The notes below the pieces were generated by a model that was not told the origin of the DNA, made no database searches, and worked only from the letters and a program-made list of their open reading frames with translations. From NCBI RefSeq assembly GCF_011516645.4, contig NZ_CP088285.1:8884501-8948500 (forward strand): DNA of 64,000 nt. The letters are read 5' to 3'. Position 1 is the first letter of the stretch. Every line of letters begins with the position of its first letter. The position numbers were made by a program, and so were the translations under genes. Below, one piece after another: positions 8,382-15,963 of this stretch. The stretch is from Bradyrhizobium septentrionale. GTDB taxonomy: Bacteria; Pseudomonadota; Alphaproteobacteria; Rhizobiales; Xanthobacteraceae.

Positions 8382-9206
8382 ATGAGCGATCGCGACCGCA
8401 AACCCAATTTCCGAGGCAAGGGCGGTAAACCCTTCCAAAAAGGGGCAAAATTCGCCCGTCCGCCGGCCTGGCGGGACCGCGAATCCGGTTCCGACGGGCC
8501 GGTGATTCTGTATGGCTGGCACACGGTGGCGGCGGCCCTGGCCAACCCGGACCGCCAGATCCGCAAGCTTTACCTCACCGAGAACGCGGCAAGGCGGCTC
8601 GCCGAGGAAAACATCGCGACCCGCGTCACCCCGGAGATCGTCCGTCCCGGCGACATCGACCGGCGCCTCACCCCCGATGCCGTGCATCAGGGCCTTTTGG
8701 CGGAGGCCGATCCCCTGCCCTCGCCCGATATCGACTCGCTGGCGCTGGAGGGCATCGTGCTGGTGCTCGACCAGATCACCGATCCGCACAATGTCGGCGC
8801 CATCCTGCGTTCGGCCGCGGCATTCGCGGTCAAGGCGATCGTCACCACCGCCCGCCACAGCCCGGAGGCGACCGGCGTACTGGCGAAATCCGCCTCCGGC
8901 GCGCTCGAGCTGGTGCCGATGGTCACGGTACAGAATCTGGCGCGCGCGCTGAACGAATTGAACGAGCGCGGCTTCCAGACCGTCGGCCTCGACAGCGAGG
9001 GCTCGGAGGATCTCGGCAAGGTTCAGCTGCAGGCGCCGCTCGCGCTGGTGCTCGGTGCCGAAGGCAAGGGCTTGCGGCAATTGACGCGCGAGACCTGCCG
9101 CGTCGTCGCCCGCCTCGATATGCCCGGCGAGATCAAGAGCCTCAACGTCTCGAACGCCGCCGTGCTCGCGCTCTATATCGGCGCCAGCCGGCTCGGGCTG
9201 ATGTAA
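8382..9206 (+). CDS. rlmB: 23S rRNA (guanosine-2'-O-)-methyltransferase, TrmH/SpoU family
   Basis: 274 residues. A basic N-terminal tail (DRDRKPNFRGKGGKPFQKGA) precedes the L30e-like substrate-binding domain (VILYGWHTVAAALANP). The SPOUT domain follows with its three motifs: VLVLDQITDPHNVGAILRSA, LVLGAEGKGLRQL and LNVSNAAVLALY. The family methylates G2251 of 23S rRNA in the peptidyl-transferase centre. TrmH-family paralogues exist, but domain order and length fit RlmB best. It is monocistronic and next to tRNA-Tyr. Confidence 0.88.
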   Translation: MSDRDRKPNFRGKGGKPFQKGAKFARPPAWRDRESGSDGPVILYGWHTVAAALANPDRQIRKLYLTENAARRLAEENIATRVTPEIVRPGDIDRRLTPDAVHQGLLAEADPLPSPDIDSLALEGIVLVLDQITDPHNVGAILRSAAAFAVKAIVTTARHSPEATGVLAKSASGALELVPMVTVQNLARALNELNERGFQTVGLDSEGSEDLGKVQLQAPLALVLGAEGKGLRQLTRETCRVVARLDMPGEIKSLNVSNAAVLALYIGASRLGLM

Positions 9207-9263
9207 TAGCAGCGCCCGCTCGCGAGATGCGAACGGGCGCTGATGTCTTCGACAGATCGCTCG

Positions 9264-9310
9264 CGCGTTTTCGAGCGAAGTGGGTACCGGTTCGCGTGAA
9301 GAAAACGCGC
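9264..9310 (-). repeat. Bradyrhizobium-type palindromic repeat, right of rlmB
   Basis: gcgcgttttcgagcgaagtg to gtgaagaaaacgcgc, the inverted match of 8292-8339 with a few differences. It may fold with itself and act as a terminator for rlmB. Confidence 0.75.
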
Positions 9311-9365
9311 AAAACTAGAATCTGGAGCTCCGCTCCGATTCAATCGGAGCGGAAACGGCTCCGGA

Positions 9366-9791
9366 TCAGTAGTAGCGGCGCAGCACGCGGTGGCCGTAGT
9401 GATAGGCCGGCGCGCGATGCGCGTAGCCGTAGCGATAGCCATAGTGCGACGACCGATAGTGATGACGGTAGCCGTAGTGGCGATAGCCATAGCCGTACGG
9501 GCGACCATAGCCCTCGCGATAATACGGACGCGGCGCCCAGTTGCCCGGACCGGTGTAGGTCGGGCCCTGGTTGACGTAATAGTACTGCTGCGCCGCGCTG
9601 GGATAGGCGGCATCCGGGTCGGGCAGACGTTCGACCGCGCCGTAACCGCCATAGCCATAGCCGCCGCAACCGCCGCAGCCGTAATTCACGACGGGCGCGG
9701 AATAGCCGCACGGGTTGAAGCCGCACGCCATTGCGGGCGCGGTCACCATGACGGCCACCGCCGCAATCAGTCCTTTGATCAATTGACGCAT
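9366..9791 (-). CDS. Secreted Gly/Tyr/His-rich small protein (141 aa)
   Basis: A signal peptide ends at TAPAMA. Then come a Cys-Gly segment (CGFNPCGYSAPVVNYGCGGC), a short Pro/Tyr linker, and a Tyr-His-Arg-rich end (YGYRHYGYRHHYRSSHYGYR). A strong RBS (AGGAGAGAG) precedes the ATG. The His/Cys content could bind metals, but nothing proves it. This type recurs in Bradyrhizobium genomes. Confidence 0.8.
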   Translation of the reverse strand: MRQLIKGLIAAVAVMVTAPAMACGFNPCGYSAPVVNYGCGGCGGYGYGGYGAVERLPDPDAAYPSAAQQYYYVNQGPTYTGPGNWAPRPYYREGYGRPYGYGYRHYGYRHHYRSSHYGYRYGYAHRAPAYHYGHRVLRRYY

Positions 9792-9869
9792 TACTCTCTC
9801 CTGGTGGTCTCGTTGTCGTCGCGTAGCTCTTGATGGCTATGAAAGATCCCCGTTTGCGGGGCTCCCGAT

Positions 9870-10343
9870 TTAGTGGCCTCTCGGTCGCAGTGGCCGCGGC
9901 ACCGGTCCCGGAAGCCGCTGCGGCCCGTTGAATTGCGGCGCGTAGATCACCGGCGGCGGATCGACCGGCACGTTGGATTGCGCCGGCAGCGGCGCGGAAT
10001 GCGCCGACCATGATTCATGATAGCTCTCGGCCGGCTGGGGCAGCCGGCGGTTGGCCGGCGGCTCGATCTCGAGCCGGCCGTAACCCGGCATGCGGCCGAG
10101 GCTCGGATAATAGTGGCCGACATTCGGCACCGGATCGATCGGGCGGCCGCCATAGACGGTCGGCACCATCGAGTCGTTGCGGGCAAGGCCCATCGCGCTT
10201 TCGACCACCGCGTAGGAGGCGTCGACACCGTTGATGATGATGGGCACGCCGGGGCGGTTGGGCACGACGATGTCGAAGCCGCCGCCGGCCAGCGCCGTCG
10301 AGGTCATCGCAGCCAATATCGTCAGCGCAAGACTTACGCGCAT
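9870..10343 (-). CDS. Secreted Pro-rich hypothetical protein
   Basis: The start at 10343 gives a signal peptide (MRVSLALTILAAMTSTALA) and has GGGTGA upstream; a start 27 bp earlier is also open. The mature part begins GGGFDIVVPNRPGVPIIING, contains VYGGRPIDPVPNVGHYYPSL, and ends Pro-rich. I do not recognise a domain. It is 79 bp upstream of the Gly/Tyr-rich gene on the same strand, so they may share a transcript. Confidence 0.75.
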   Translation of the reverse strand: MRVSLALTILAAMTSTALAGGGFDIVVPNRPGVPIIINGVDASYAVVESAMGLARNDSMVPTVYGGRPIDPVPNVGHYYPSLGRMPGYGRLEIEPPANRRLPQPAESYHESWSAHSAPLPAQSNVPVDPPPVIYAPQFNGPQRLPGPVPRPLRPRGH

Positions 10344-10498
10344 GTCACCCAGCGTCCCGAATTGTTCCATCCGCAGCCTAATCCAAGCCCTTGGCGGAAG
10401 GGTTAAGGACGCGGGCCAAACTTCCGGTAAGCCTAACGCGTAAGCATCGGCATTCGCTCAATGCGGCGACGCGGGATCAGAAATCGTTAACGGCCACT

Positions 10499-10543
10499 GC
10501 ATGATCCGGAAAAGTGCGAAGCGGTTTTCCGGAAAGATCATGC
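10499..10543. repeat. Dispersed palindromic repeat (gcATGATCCGGAAAAG type)
   Basis: gcatgatccggaaaagtgcg is followed by aagcggttttccgg and gatcatgc, making one hairpin. The same element occurs inverted at 45312-45357. It is a known style of extragenic repeat in this group. Confidence 0.8.
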
Positions 10544-10574
10544 TCAAACCAAGAGCTAAGGCGGCGTCGACGGA

Positions 10575-11273
10575 TCAGGTGAATGCGTTCTCGACGATCG
10601 AATGGATCCCGATCGCGATCGTGACCGCGCCGACCGCAATTTGCAGCCCGCGATTGGCCCAGGTCAGCCAGCGCGCCGAGGCCGCCAGCGGCACCGCGAT
10701 CACGCTCGACAGCACGCCCATGCCGATCATCGAGCCGACGCCGAACAGGGCGACATAGCCAAGCCCGGTCACCGGGTTTGGGGCCTGCGACACCGTCAGC
10801 ACCAGGAGCGCCGCGGAGCCCGCCATGCCGTGCATCAGGCCGACCAGCAGCGTGCGCCAGCGGAAACCGTGCGCGTGGCTGTGTGCGGCGCGGGCATGCG
10901 GCAAGAATTCACCGGCGTGGCTGTGGGCGTGAAAATGCGCGGTGCCGTCGCCATGCGAATGGGTGTGGAAGTGCACGCGGTCGCGCCACAGCCGCCACCA
11001 CAGATGCGCGCCGAGGCCGACCAGCATGACGCCGACCGCGGTCTCGATCGGCTGCGCGACCGTCTCGGGGATTGCCCGCCCGAGCAGGATCGCGGCACCG
11101 GCAAAGATGAACAATGTCATGGTGTGGCCGAGGCCCCAGGTCAGGCCGTGCTTGACGATGTCGCCGACATGGGTCCGGCGTGCCGCAATGCTCGATACCG
11201 CCGCGATGTGATCGGGCTCCAGCGCGTGCTGCATGCCGAGCAGAAAGCCAAGACTCAAGATTCCGAACATCAA
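10575..11273 (-). CDS. NicO/RcnA-like metal (nickel/cobalt) transporter
   Basis: 232 residues with about six membrane helices. The first holds GMQHALEPDHIAAVSSIAAR, the H-x4-DH metal signature of the NiCoT/NicO family. Helix 2 has HGLTWGLGHTMTLF, with another His pair. A cytoplasmic or periplasmic loop is very His-rich (VHFHTHSHGDGTAHFHAHSH), as in RcnA efflux proteins. Later, GLMHGMAGSAALLVL repeats the core motif. RBS GGGGGA precedes the double ATG. Direction of transport is uncertain; the His loop favours metal export or delivery. Confidence 0.82.
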   Translation of the reverse strand: MMFGILSLGFLLGMQHALEPDHIAAVSSIAARRTHVGDIVKHGLTWGLGHTMTLFIFAGAAILLGRAIPETVAQPIETAVGVMLVGLGAHLWWRLWRDRVHFHTHSHGDGTAHFHAHSHAGEFLPHARAAHSHAHGFRWRTLLVGLMHGMAGSAALLVLTVSQAPNPVTGLGYVALFGVGSMIGMGVLSSVIAVPLAASARWLTWANRGLQIAVGAVTIAIGIHSIVENAFT

Positions 11274-11466
11274 TCCCCCGCGCCCGCGCCGATATCAGAT
11301 CGACCACGTCTGTACCTGCAATTCTCGTCAAACAGAGGCATGATCCGGAACGCATCATGCGCGAGAGTTGCGGAACTTCACACTGGTTTGAACGCAGGGC
11401 ACGGCCGCGCCGGAACAGGCGCCGCGCAGCGAGATTAGCCCTCACCACGACGAGAGGAGATATCGC

Positions 11467-11886
11467 ATGACACAACTGAATATCCTCGGCGCAGCAGCCC
11501 TGCTCGCATCAGTGCTGGCCAGCCCCGCGATGGCGCAGCAGACCATCGGCACTGCCGCCCGTTGCTCGAATGCCTGGCCGGACGCCCGATGCGAGAGGAT
11601 CGCGCCTGGCACCACCGCCACCACCACTCGCGACCGCACCTACCGGCGGGACCGCGACTGGCAGGGTAGCTACAATCGGTATGACCCCGGGCCTGCCGGC
11701 GTCGCAGCCGGCGTGGTCGGCGGCGCGGTCGGCACGGCGGCTGCGATCGCCACCGCCCCGTTCGGCGGCCCCGAATACGCCCGCACCCCGATCGGCGGCG
11801 AGGAATATGCCCGGCAGAACGGCTTCGTCTGCACCCCCGGCACCTGGTTCCGCGGCAGCGACGGCCTCCAGCATCCCTGCCAGTAG
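11467..11886 (+). CDS. Secreted hypothetical protein (139 aa)
   Basis: It has a signal peptide ending ASPAMAQ and the RBS GAGGAG. The mature part has one Cys pair near the start (RCSNAWPDARC) and one near the end (CTPGTWFRGSDGLQHPC). Between them lies a Gly/Ala helix, GVAAGVVGGAVGTAAAIATA, like a glycine-zipper membrane-inserting segment. No family is recognised. A clear terminator follows. Confidence 0.8.
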   Translation: MTQLNILGAAALLASVLASPAMAQQTIGTAARCSNAWPDARCERIAPGTTATTTRDRTYRRDRDWQGSYNRYDPGPAGVAAGVVGGAVGTAAAIATAPFGGPEYARTPIGGEEYARQNGFVCTPGTWFRGSDGLQHPCQ

Positions 11887-11906
11887 CTCACGCAAAGCGC
11901 TGACGG

Positions 11907-11938
11907 CGCAAAAGGCGGCCTTCGGGCCGCCTTTTGCG
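11907..11938 (+). terminator. Rho-independent terminator of the 11467 gene
   Basis: A perfect 14-bp stem (CGCAAAAGGCGGCC / GGCCGCCTTTTGCG) with a TTCG loop. The T run lies in the 3' arm. Confidence 0.85.
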
Positions 11939-12058
11939 TGCCCCTCCGGTCGAAGCGAAGGGATCGGTCGGCGCCTTCAGGTTCTGGACATCGGTTCTTC
12001 AGGTTCTGGCCCTGGCGCACCAAGTCTGCTATGCGAGCCCGCAAATCATTCCCATTTC

Positions 12059-12133
12059 GCCGGCTTAGCTCAGCGGTAGAGCAGCAGTTTTGTAAACTGA
12101 AGGTCGGGGGTTCAATCCCCTCAGCCGGCACCA
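12059..12133 (+). tRNA. tRNA-Thr (anticodon TGT), attachment site of the island
   Basis: Acceptor GCCGGCT pairs with AGCCGGC, followed by A and CCA. The D-arm is TTAGCTCAGCGGTAGAGC, the anticodon loop TTTTGTAAA (TGT, threonine) and the T-arm GGGGGTTCAATCCCC. Its last 47 bases are duplicated at 34548-34594, so the gene stays intact at the left end of the island. Confidence 0.95.
12087..12133 (+). repeat. attL, 47-bp direct repeat inside tRNA-Thr
   Basis: It runs from gttttgtaaactgaagg to cagccggcacca and is identical to attR at 34548-34594. It begins at the anticodon loop, a usual crossover place for tyrosine integrases. Just inside, TATATCAATA (12147-12156) is inverted at the other end (34532-34541). 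Confidence 0.92.
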
Positions 12134-12360
12134 GATTTTCTTGACCTATATCAATAGGATAGTGCGTTTTCGGTACGTTCCAGCTGCCCGTTTCCGTGTT
12201 GCATGTGTCGACAACGTGAGACGAGTAAAAACAAGCTGTTACCAACTATCACCAACCGCCCCACGCAACACGAGCGCAACACGGCGGTTTGTCGTTTGTT
12301 CTGAAAATGAAAATGCCCGGGACTGGCCCGGGCATCTCATTGCAGGGTTTGGCGCGGCGA

Positions 12361-12873
12361 TCAGTCAGTGCCTAGGTGCGGCACCAGCTGGACGTCGTCG
12401 CTTCGGGCCTGCTCGAAACCCGCGGCCCCACTCAGCTTGGCCGCAGCCCGAGCCATGGTTTGCCTCAGCTTGAAGTGCCAGCTCCTAGGACCGGTGCAGT
12501 CGTGGACGTTTGGCCACAGTTCGCCGGCGGTCTCGTACCGGTTGACATATTCCAACACGGCGGCGATGCCGGCGGTTGTCGTCGGTGTCGTGCCTGCCAG
12601 TTCCCAAGCCATATCAGTCTCATGACTGCAGGCCTCGGTTTGGCGATCTTCCGCGTCGGAACGTGCGTCCGTGTGGGGATCGGTGTTTTCGGTAGCGGCG
12701 ATCGCCGCCAAGAGGTCGGCAAAGGCTTGCCGATGCCGGGCGATGGCGTCCAGAGCCGGATCCACGGGTGGCTCGGCCGAAAGCGCGGGAGCGCCGGCCA
12801 GGGCGGCCGCGGCGGCGGTACCGGCGAGAAACCGCCGTCTCGATGTGGTATCTGTGGTCTTAGCCCGTGACAT
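12361..12873 (-). CDS. Tat-exported hypothetical protein (170 aa)
   Basis: It begins with a twin-arginine signal (TSRRRFLAGTAAAAALAGAP). The mature domain is helical: IARHRQAFADLLAAIAATEN, an acidic stretch, then AGIAAVLEYVNRYETAGELW and WHFKLRQTMARAAAKLS. I know similar proteins from islands of rhizobia but no function. It is the first gene inside attL and faces the tRNA. Confidence 0.7.
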   Translation of the reverse strand: MSRAKTTDTTSRRRFLAGTAAAAALAGAPALSAEPPVDPALDAIARHRQAFADLLAAIAATENTDPHTDARSDAEDRQTEACSHETDMAWELAGTTPTTTAGIAAVLEYVNRYETAGELWPNVHDCTGPRSWHFKLRQTMARAAAKLSGAAGFEQARSDDVQLVPHLGTD

Positions 12874-12934
12874 GGATCACGCTCCGTGTTGCTGGTTAGG
12901 GCCAGCTCGGAAGTTCCGCTTCCGTCCGGCCTGC

Positions 12935-12986
12935 TTTTTTGGTACACCGCTATTATGGGAAAGTCAATTACGGTACACCAAAAAAG
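12935..12986. promoter_or_regulatory. Possible operator of the RHH gene
   Basis: TTTTTTGGTACACC and GGTACACCAAAAAA flank the start codon at 12955. The GGTACACC core is a direct repeat while the outer T/A runs are inverted. This is inferred from position only. Confidence 0.35.
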
Positions 12987-13152
12987 ACGCGGTCGTCCCG
13001 CAACGGGTCGAGACCCAGCAGTCACGATCCGCATCCCAAAAGATGTGCTTGAGGCCATAGAGGCTTGGGCGGGCCGCCAGGACGACACGCCGGCGCGATC
13101 ACCTGCAATAGTTCGGTTGGTAGAGATCGGGCTGAAGGCGAAGGGCAAGTAG
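12955..13152 (+). CDS. Ribbon-helix-helix-like small DNA-binding protein (65 aa)
   Basis: After a basic arm (QKRRGRPATGRDP) comes the RHH pattern VTIRIPKDVLEAIEAWAGRQ, with SPAIVRLVEIGLKAKGK as the second helix. Such proteins dimerise and often repress their own gene. The start codon lies between two GGTACACC copies (12941-12948 and 12973-12980), set within a TTTTTTGG/CCAAAAAA inverted pair. These could be its operator. An earlier in-frame ATG exists, but the conserved part starts here. Confidence 0.7.
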   Translation: MGKSITVHQKRRGRPATGRDPAVTIRIPKDVLEAIEAWAGRQDDTPARSPAIVRLVEIGLKAKGK

Positions 13153-13261
13153 CGAAGCCGGCGCACCGTAGTCGCACGGAAGTACTCTCTAATCCCTTGC
13201 GTGAACAACCAGGAGGCGAGATCATGCTCGCTTTCAGAAAGTTGTTTTTAGCGGGGGTACC

Positions 13262-14059
13262 ATGGGAATTCCGGCGAGAGTTTCTGCGCGCATATCCGCA
13301 CAGCTAAAAAAATATCAGAAAGTGCTGGGGGCCGCGAAGCAACGGGACATCGGCGAGTCAGATACCGTTACCATCATCACCGACTTTCTCTGCGATGCAT
13401 TGGGCTACGACAAATACAAGGAGGTTTCTAGCGAGCACGCAATCCGCGGAACCTATGTCGACCGCATCGTGACAGTCGACAATAAAAAACGATTCTTGAT
13501 CGAGGCAAAAGCAATAGGGGTTGAGCTCAAGGACTCTCACGTCAAGCAGGCCATCGACTATGCTGCGAACGAAGGAGTTTCTTGGGTCGTTCTCTCGAAT
13601 GGAGCAGTATGGCGCCTGTATAATCTGAGATTTGCGAAGCCGATCGATAAGACGCTCGTATTCGAGATCAATATCCTATCCTGCGATAGCAAAGACGAAG
13701 ATACTATTGGGTGCTTTGGCAGCCTCAGTTCTGAAGGATATTCGAAAGACTCGCTGACGGAGCTGTTGAACGAAAAGCAGACGAGCAGCAAGTATACAGT
13801 GGCGGCCGTATTACGAACTGAAAAGATAGTGGAGTCGATCCGTAAGGAAGTTCGTCGGCTCTCCGGCATAAGATTGGATTCGGAATATTTGTCTTCGCTG
13901 TTAGAGAATGAAATCGTGAAACGCGAACTCATCGATAGCGAGGAGGCGACTGCTGCAGCGGCATATGTGAAAAAGCTACAGAAGACTGCCGAAAAAGAGA
14001 AGGCTGATGCCACAATCACGGTGGCTGCGGTAGCTGCAGACGCGCCGTCCGCTGGGTAG
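13262..14059 (+). CDS. HsdR N-terminal-domain (PD-(D/E)XK) nuclease-like protein
   Basis: 265 residues matching the stand-alone type I restriction HsdR-N fold: ITDFLCDALGYDKYKEV, then GTYVDRIVTVDNKKRFLIEAKA. That gives D67, E81 and K83 as the catalytic triad, followed by KQAIDYAANEGVSWVVLSNG. The C-terminal half is a helical region ending in Ala-rich sequence, with no helicase domain. No HsdM or HsdS is nearby, so it is not a normal restriction system. Base composition is more A+T rich than the chromosome around it. A defence or cargo role is inferred. Confidence 0.78.
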   Translation: MGIPARVSARISAQLKKYQKVLGAAKQRDIGESDTVTIITDFLCDALGYDKYKEVSSEHAIRGTYVDRIVTVDNKKRFLIEAKAIGVELKDSHVKQAIDYAANEGVSWVVLSNGAVWRLYNLRFAKPIDKTLVFEINILSCDSKDEDTIGCFGSLSSEGYSKDSLTELLNEKQTSSKYTVAAVLRTEKIVESIRKEVRRLSGIRLDSEYLSSLLENEIVKRELIDSEEATAAAAYVKKLQKTAEKEKADATITVAAVAADAPSAG

Positions 14060-14095
14060 TCGACATTCGGGCTGAAGGCCAAGAAGTAGGCGGAT

Positions 14096-14329
14096 ATGAT
14101 CAAGACCGCGACAGGATGGCTGCAATTACCGCACTGGCTCATTCTCGCAGGAGCCGTGCTGGTAGTCGTCGGCCTCATTGGCCTTGTGATCAGCCGCCGA
14201 CACCAGGCGAAGGGCCAGGACAAACCGGCCACGGAGCCGAGTCTCGAGCCGAGTCCCCAGTTGCCAACTCTGCCGGATCTTCTTGGCTCACCGCCACGAA
14301 ATCGTCGGCGTGAGATCGGGACCCAATAG
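14096..14329 (+). CDS. Small single-span membrane protein (77 aa)
   Basis: One strong membrane helix (WLILAGAVLVVVGLIGLVIS) is followed by a basic stretch (RRHQAKGQDK) and a Pro-rich, charged tail. AGGCGG precedes the ATG. It follows the nuclease-like gene by 36 bp on the same strand and may be co-transcribed. No family is known to me. Confidence 0.5.
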   Translation: MIKTATGWLQLPHWLILAGAVLVVVGLIGLVISRRHQAKGQDKPATEPSLEPSPQLPTLPDLLGSPPRNRRREIGTQ

Positions 14330-14429
14330 GATTGCGGGCCAAAAAGCGGGAATTGCCAGGCTAGCCTTAGAAGCGGCGGCAAGTGGGTGGACTTCACCGG
14401 CTATTGGCAGCGGCATATCGAGAATTAGT

Positions 14430-15089
14430 TCACGCTCGTTTTGGTCTATAGTCGCGAGGATCGAGACAGGCGTCATAAAATGTTTGATCCATACGAAACC
14501 AATCAACCTTATCTATGCCGCGCCCTGACGATGCATTACCCCCCGATGGGAAGGCGCAGGCTACACGTATCCACCGATCTTGTTCCTTTGATATGTCGGC
14601 TATTTCGTGAACCACTTCTTGAAGGTCTTGGTCTTGGCTAAAGACAAGTGCAATATCGAACTGCTTTTTTCGCGCTAAAGAAACGAGATCGAGTGCGAGG
14701 CGAACGTCGATTCCCTTTTCTTGCGGCGTCGTAATGATTTTGGGCTTCCCATCGGGCTCAAGAATAGGGTCCCCATTCCCGTCAAATAGTTGCTCTCTCC
14801 GATACCTGAGCTGACGCGTTGTCACTAGGACACCGGCCCTCTTGAGAGCCAACACCCTATTTGACCAATATGCCGCCCACATCGGGGACTCTATTGCTGT
14901 CGGCACCCCCGTATAAAAGCGAGTGAGAGTCGCCCGCCAGTTATTCGCGGCACAAACGGCCTTGTGTAATTTGGCTGGATCGTAGTTTGGATGGTGGTGG
15001 CCAAAGGCTTCTTTGGCATGCTGAAATAAGTTCTGGCCATCAAAGAAGGCCATCACGTTCTTTATTGCTGGCTCGTCTTGTGCCGCCAT
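14430..15089 (-). CDS. NYN-domain (PIN-like) nuclease, LabA/DUF88 type
   Basis: 219 residues. The NYN acidic residues are visible: AFFDGQNLFQHAKEAF (D17), EKGIDVRLALDLVSLA (D128, D134) and VFSQDQDLQEVVHEIA (D153, D155). They form a metal-dependent RNase site in this family. The domain fills the whole protein. It is convergent with the nuclease-like operon. The ATG sits just after a terminator-like hairpin, so its promoter may be that hairpin's flank or further upstream. Confidence 0.85.
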   Translation of the reverse strand: MAAQDEPAIKNVMAFFDGQNLFQHAKEAFGHHHPNYDPAKLHKAVCAANNWRATLTRFYTGVPTAIESPMWAAYWSNRVLALKRAGVLVTTRQLRYRREQLFDGNGDPILEPDGKPKIITTPQEKGIDVRLALDLVSLARKKQFDIALVFSQDQDLQEVVHEIADISKEQDRWIRVACAFPSGGNASSGRGIDKVDWFRMDQTFYDACLDPRDYRPKRA

Positions 15090-15097
15090 AAAAGAAA

Positions 15098-15139
15098 ACC
15101 CCGCCGGGGACCATTTCTGGCCAAGTCCGACGGGGGGCT
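15098..15139 (-). terminator. Terminator-like hairpin before the NYN gene
   Basis: On the minus strand CCCCGTCGG and CCGGCGGGG pair with one mismatch, followed by TTTTCTTTT. It would end a minus-strand transcript coming from the right, or attenuate the NYN gene. Confidence 0.5.
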
Positions 15140-15463
15140 ATTCCGACCCCAAATATAGGGTCGTCCCTAAAGAACCGTCAACTCCGCTGGCCGTTCCGAA
15201 GATTAAACTTTTGCAGGTGTTCCACGAATATCACAACCGGAACAAAGCCGGATTTGTTCAATTTTTCAACCCCTTCGGCAATCTGAACGCTATACAGCGC
15301 AGCATATATTGTGTGCAAAAAGTCAACGCCTCACTTTTATTGCCCATCGCGCGGGGCTTGCTTCTCCAACCCGCTCCACGCCTTTCCCGTCATTGTTCTT
15401 GAGGCTGTGCTTTCCCAGCGCGGCGTGGCGGGGTCTTTCCTATTTGCCGCGACCATCAAAAAA

Positions 15464-15497
15464 AACGGCCCCAGAGCGGTACGAAACCGGGGCCGTT
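15464..15497 (-). terminator. Rho-independent terminator, minus strand
   Basis: AACGGCCCC and GGGGCCGTT form a perfect 9-bp stem with a 16-nt loop, followed on the minus strand by eight T. The gene it serves was probably lost or cut by the IS1380 insertion. Confidence 0.65.
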
Positions 15498-15963
15498 GGA
15501 GTCTTTGTGTATCTAAACATTTCCAGCTGACATCAGGCTTACGTCATCTCGAAAACTCCTAGGTAAATCATCCGCAATTATGGGACGTCTACAGTCAACG
15601 TTCCCAGCCCGAAACTGCCGATCGTTCGTCGGAATATAACGAATGGAACTGTTCCTCCGCCCACGGTCAGTCGGTTATAAGCTCCGAGAACGACCACGTC
15701 GTAATCCACGAGGCGCGCGAGGTCGGCCGGATCAGGCTGGCGACCGAGCGAAGCCCGGCGTTTCGGACCTCTGGCTTGAAGGATGGAGGAGCATGTGAGC
15801 CTGGTGTCGTCTGACCGCGACGGTCGGCCGGCTGCCCCCCTAGAGTAGGTAGGAGCCCGATCCAATGTTGATGCTGTACCGTCAAACGTCGTTAGCCTTT
15901 CGGGCTGGACTCCGTGGAGCATCAGGATCTGACGATGTCTAACCCGTCTTATTCGTCAGAGTG

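Larger units (their letters stand above)
15090..15963. other. Gene-poor stretch with two minus-strand terminator hairpins
   Basis: Apart from the hairpins at 15098-15139 and 15464-15497, I find no convincing gene. One minus-strand frame (15578-15922) ends in RLVDYDVVVLGAYNRLTVGG, but its upstream half is not protein-like. The DNA is A+T richer than the core chromosome, as expected for acquired sequence. Confidence 0.4.

Noticed and set aside
12141..12154. TTGACCTATATCAA just inside attL, like a FixK box
   Set aside because: Its right half belongs to the TATATCAATA that is inverted at the other island end, and no gene starts at a suitable distance. An integrase arm site is more likely.
13262..14059. 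A complete type I restriction system
   Set aside because: Only the HsdR-N-like domain is present; no helicase, methylase or specificity gene is nearby.
15578..15922. Minus-strand frame of 114 codons
   Set aside because: Only its last third looks like protein and no RBS or family supports it, although a terminator lies downstream.
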